Part shown: positions 5,929 to 6,624 of the stretch, piece by piece | Layout: each line of letters begins with the position of its first letter | How positions within the stretch are numbered: the stretch's first letter is position 1 | Assembly: GCF_905209685.1 (NCBI RefSeq) | Contig: NZ_CAJLUB010000103.1 | Span: 1-6,624 of the forward strand | Length of the DNA stretch: 6,624 bases | Direction: 5' to 3' | Source: an uncultured Veillonella sp. | GTDB lineage: Bacteria > Bacillota > Negativicutes > Veillonellales > Veillonellaceae | The notes under the pieces: model-generated | What the model was told of the DNA's origin: nothing | Seen by the model: only the letters and a program-made list of their open reading frames with translations | Databases searched by the model: none | Translations under genes and position numbers: made by a program

Positions 5929-6501
5929 TCTGTATTTGAAATTATATTAATTAGTATTGGTCTAGCCATGGATGCCTTTGGTGTATCGATTGGTAAAGGT
6001 TTATCAATGCCGGTAGGTGAAAATGGCCGAAAGGTTACATTGGCATTCTTATTTGGGTTATTCCAGTTTCTCATGCCTGTTATGGGATGGCTTATTGGGC
6101 GTCAGTTTATAGATATTATATCTGAATGGGATCATTGGATTATCTTCGGTCTTCTCGGCTATTTAGGTATTGCTATGATACGAGAAGGGCTTAGCGATGA
6201 AACTGATGAAGACGATGATAAGCAGTTTTTAGGCGCTTGGGAAATGATGATGCTCTCCGTAGCCACCAGCCTTGATGCTATGGCTGTAGGTCTTACTTTT
6301 GCTTTTATGCCCATCAATGTGTGGGAAGCCTCTACTATGATAGGGGTAATTACCTTTGGTATTTCTCTTATTGGTGTGTACCTAGGCAAATTTATGGGCC
6401 AGTTCGTGGGAAAATATGCAGACATATTAGGTGGGGGTGTATTGATTCTCATCGGCACAAAAATACTTTTACAACACCTCGGTATTATCGGAGAATTTTA
6501 G
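5926..6501 (+). CDS. mntP: MntP manganese efflux pump
   Basis: This inner-membrane protein exports Mn(II) and protects against manganese excess. It has 191 residues from GTG 5926 (E. coli MntP: 188). Six membrane segments are visible, at about 4-24, 37-58, 69-86, 106-127, 131-153 and 167-186. The internal duplication of the family shows in two matching motifs: GLAMDAFGVSIGKG in segment 1, with D16, and TSLDAMAVG in segment 4, with D117 (E. coli D16 and D118). NHW-like EWDHWIIFGLL (67-77) and KYADILGGGVLILIG (163-177) also match. The cytosolic loop carries an acidic run, DETDEDDD (91-98), as in E. coli. It follows rng by 26 bases and is probably co-transcribed. There is no space for a yybP-ykoY Mn riboswitch directly upstream, so control may be through rng transcription or post-transcriptional. 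Confidence 0.93.
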   Translation: MSVFEIILISIGLAMDAFGVSIGKGLSMPVGENGRKVTLAFLFGLFQFLMPVMGWLIGRQFIDIISEWDHWIIFGLLGYLGIAMIREGLSDETDEDDDKQFLGAWEMMMLSVATSLDAMAVGLTFAFMPINVWEASTMIGVITFGISLIGVYLGKFMGQFVGKYADILGGGVLILIGTKILLQHLGIIGEF

Positions 6502-6556
6502 AGGTTTGTATATATATGAAAGTATCGTAAACTGAGCTATGTATGGTGAATTTTGT
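6502..6556. other. Non-coding 3' region after mntP, no intrinsic terminator seen
   Basis: This AT-rich stretch separates mntP from the promoter at 6557. I find no GC-rich hairpin followed by a T run. The longest ATG-initiated frame here is four codons (ATG at 6516). Positions 6527-6539 are complementary, with two wobbles, to the 5' arm of the downstream leader hairpin. Confidence 0.5.
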
Positions 6557-6585
6557 TTGACATGGATAGGTAAATACGATATACT
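6557..6585 (+). promoter_or_regulatory. Strong sigma-70 promoter reading out of the window
   Basis: The -35 element TTGACA (6557-6562) is a perfect consensus. A 17-base spacer leads to TATACT (6580-6585), 5 of 6 to TATAAT. AT-rich sequence lies upstream of the -35 box. Transcription should begin near 6592. Only about 30 bases of the transcript are in the window, so the target gene is not seen. In related genomes rplU (L21) commonly follows rng, which would suit a promoter this strong. Confidence 0.85.
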
Positions 6586-6595
6586 ATATCAGTAT
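6574..6595. repeat. Imperfect dyad overlapping the -10 box and start site
   Basis: The arms are ATAC + GATATA (6574-6583) and TATATC + A + GTAT (6585-6595) around a central C at 6584. The inner 13 bases are a perfect inverted repeat about that C; the outer arms match if one A is bulged. The dyad covers the whole -10 element and the predicted start, where a repressor site would act. Part of the symmetry comes from the AT-rich -10 sequence itself. Confidence 0.4.
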
Positions 6596-6596
6596 T

Positions 6597-6614
6597 AGTT
6601 CGGTTTACTGAACT
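6597..6614 (+). other. Hairpin at the 5' end of the predicted transcript
   Basis: AGTTCGG (6597-6603) pairs with CTGAACT (6608-6614) around the loop TTTA: seven pairs including one G-U. It begins about five bases after the predicted transcription start, as expected for the first stem of a structured 5' leader. The same symmetry could be an operator. An L21-type ribosomal protein leader is suggested by gene order only; the window ends too soon to test it. Confidence 0.55.
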
Positions 6615-6624
6615 TTGCAATCCG

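Noticed and set aside
6159..6458. Minus-strand open frame of 99 codons opposite mntP
   Set aside because: It is antisense to clear MntP membrane segments and its Pro/Ile/Ser-rich composition is a reflection of them.
6321..6530. Plus-strand 69-codon frame running past the end of mntP
   Set aside because: Most of it lies out of frame within mntP, and the part beyond the stop is only about ten codons with no coding signature.
1..6624. CRISPR arrays, insertion sequences, tRNA or rRNA genes, prophage or toxin-antitoxin genes
   Set aside because: I looked on both strands and saw no regularly spaced repeats, no transposase or terminal inverted repeats, no tRNA cloverleaf and no such genes. Apart from the edges, the window is ordinary core genome.

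Overview
The window comes from a low-to-moderate GC bacterium. Every supported gene is on the plus strand and densely packed. Starts are a mix of ATG, GTG and TTG behind AGGTGA or GGAGG ribosome binding sites. The gene set and order (a MinD-like ATPase, rodA, the TIGR03960/TIGR03936 radical-SAM pair, then an RNase G/E) is typical of Bacillota, especially Clostridia and Negativicutes. Base composition and protein flavour make a Negativicutes coccus such as Veillonella my best guess. This is inference from gene order and sequence recognition, not a database match.

Layout: (1) positions 2-637 hold the 3' two-thirds of a MinD-like ParA/MinD-family ATPase, cut by the window edge. It is diverged at a motif normally near-invariant in MinD and has a long C-terminal tail ending in an amphipathic cationic helix. 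(2) rodA (SEDS glycan polymerase) follows after 8 bases with no minE between. (3) A 56-base gap with small alternative hairpins leads to a TIGR03960 radical-SAM protein. It overlaps by 29 bases a TIGR03936/DUF2344 partner, for which I choose a TTG start. (4) A gap of about 115 bases with a 12-bp perfect palindrome and a weak promoter candidate precedes RNase G (rng), which has all catalytic, 5'-sensor and zinc-link residues. (5) mntP (manganese exporter) follows rng after 26 bases, with no room for the Mn riboswitch often seen upstream of this family. (6) The last 123 bases carry no gene. They hold a near-consensus sigma-70 promoter (TTGACA, 17-bp spacer, TATACT), a dyad overlapping its -10 box, and a hairpin in the first bases of the predicted transcript. 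That transcript runs out of the window.

How it fits together: the left part is cell shape and division (MinD-like, RodA). The right part is an RNA-linked module: RNase G plus the uncharacterised radical-SAM pair, which in related genomes usually lies just before the L21/L27 ribosomal protein genes. The promoter and structured leader at the right edge sit where an autoregulated rplU leader would be expected, with mntP inserted before it. The best candidates for something undescribed are the radical-SAM pair (conserved, function unknown to me), the diverged MinD without an adjacent minE, and the regulatory architecture of the last 100 bases.
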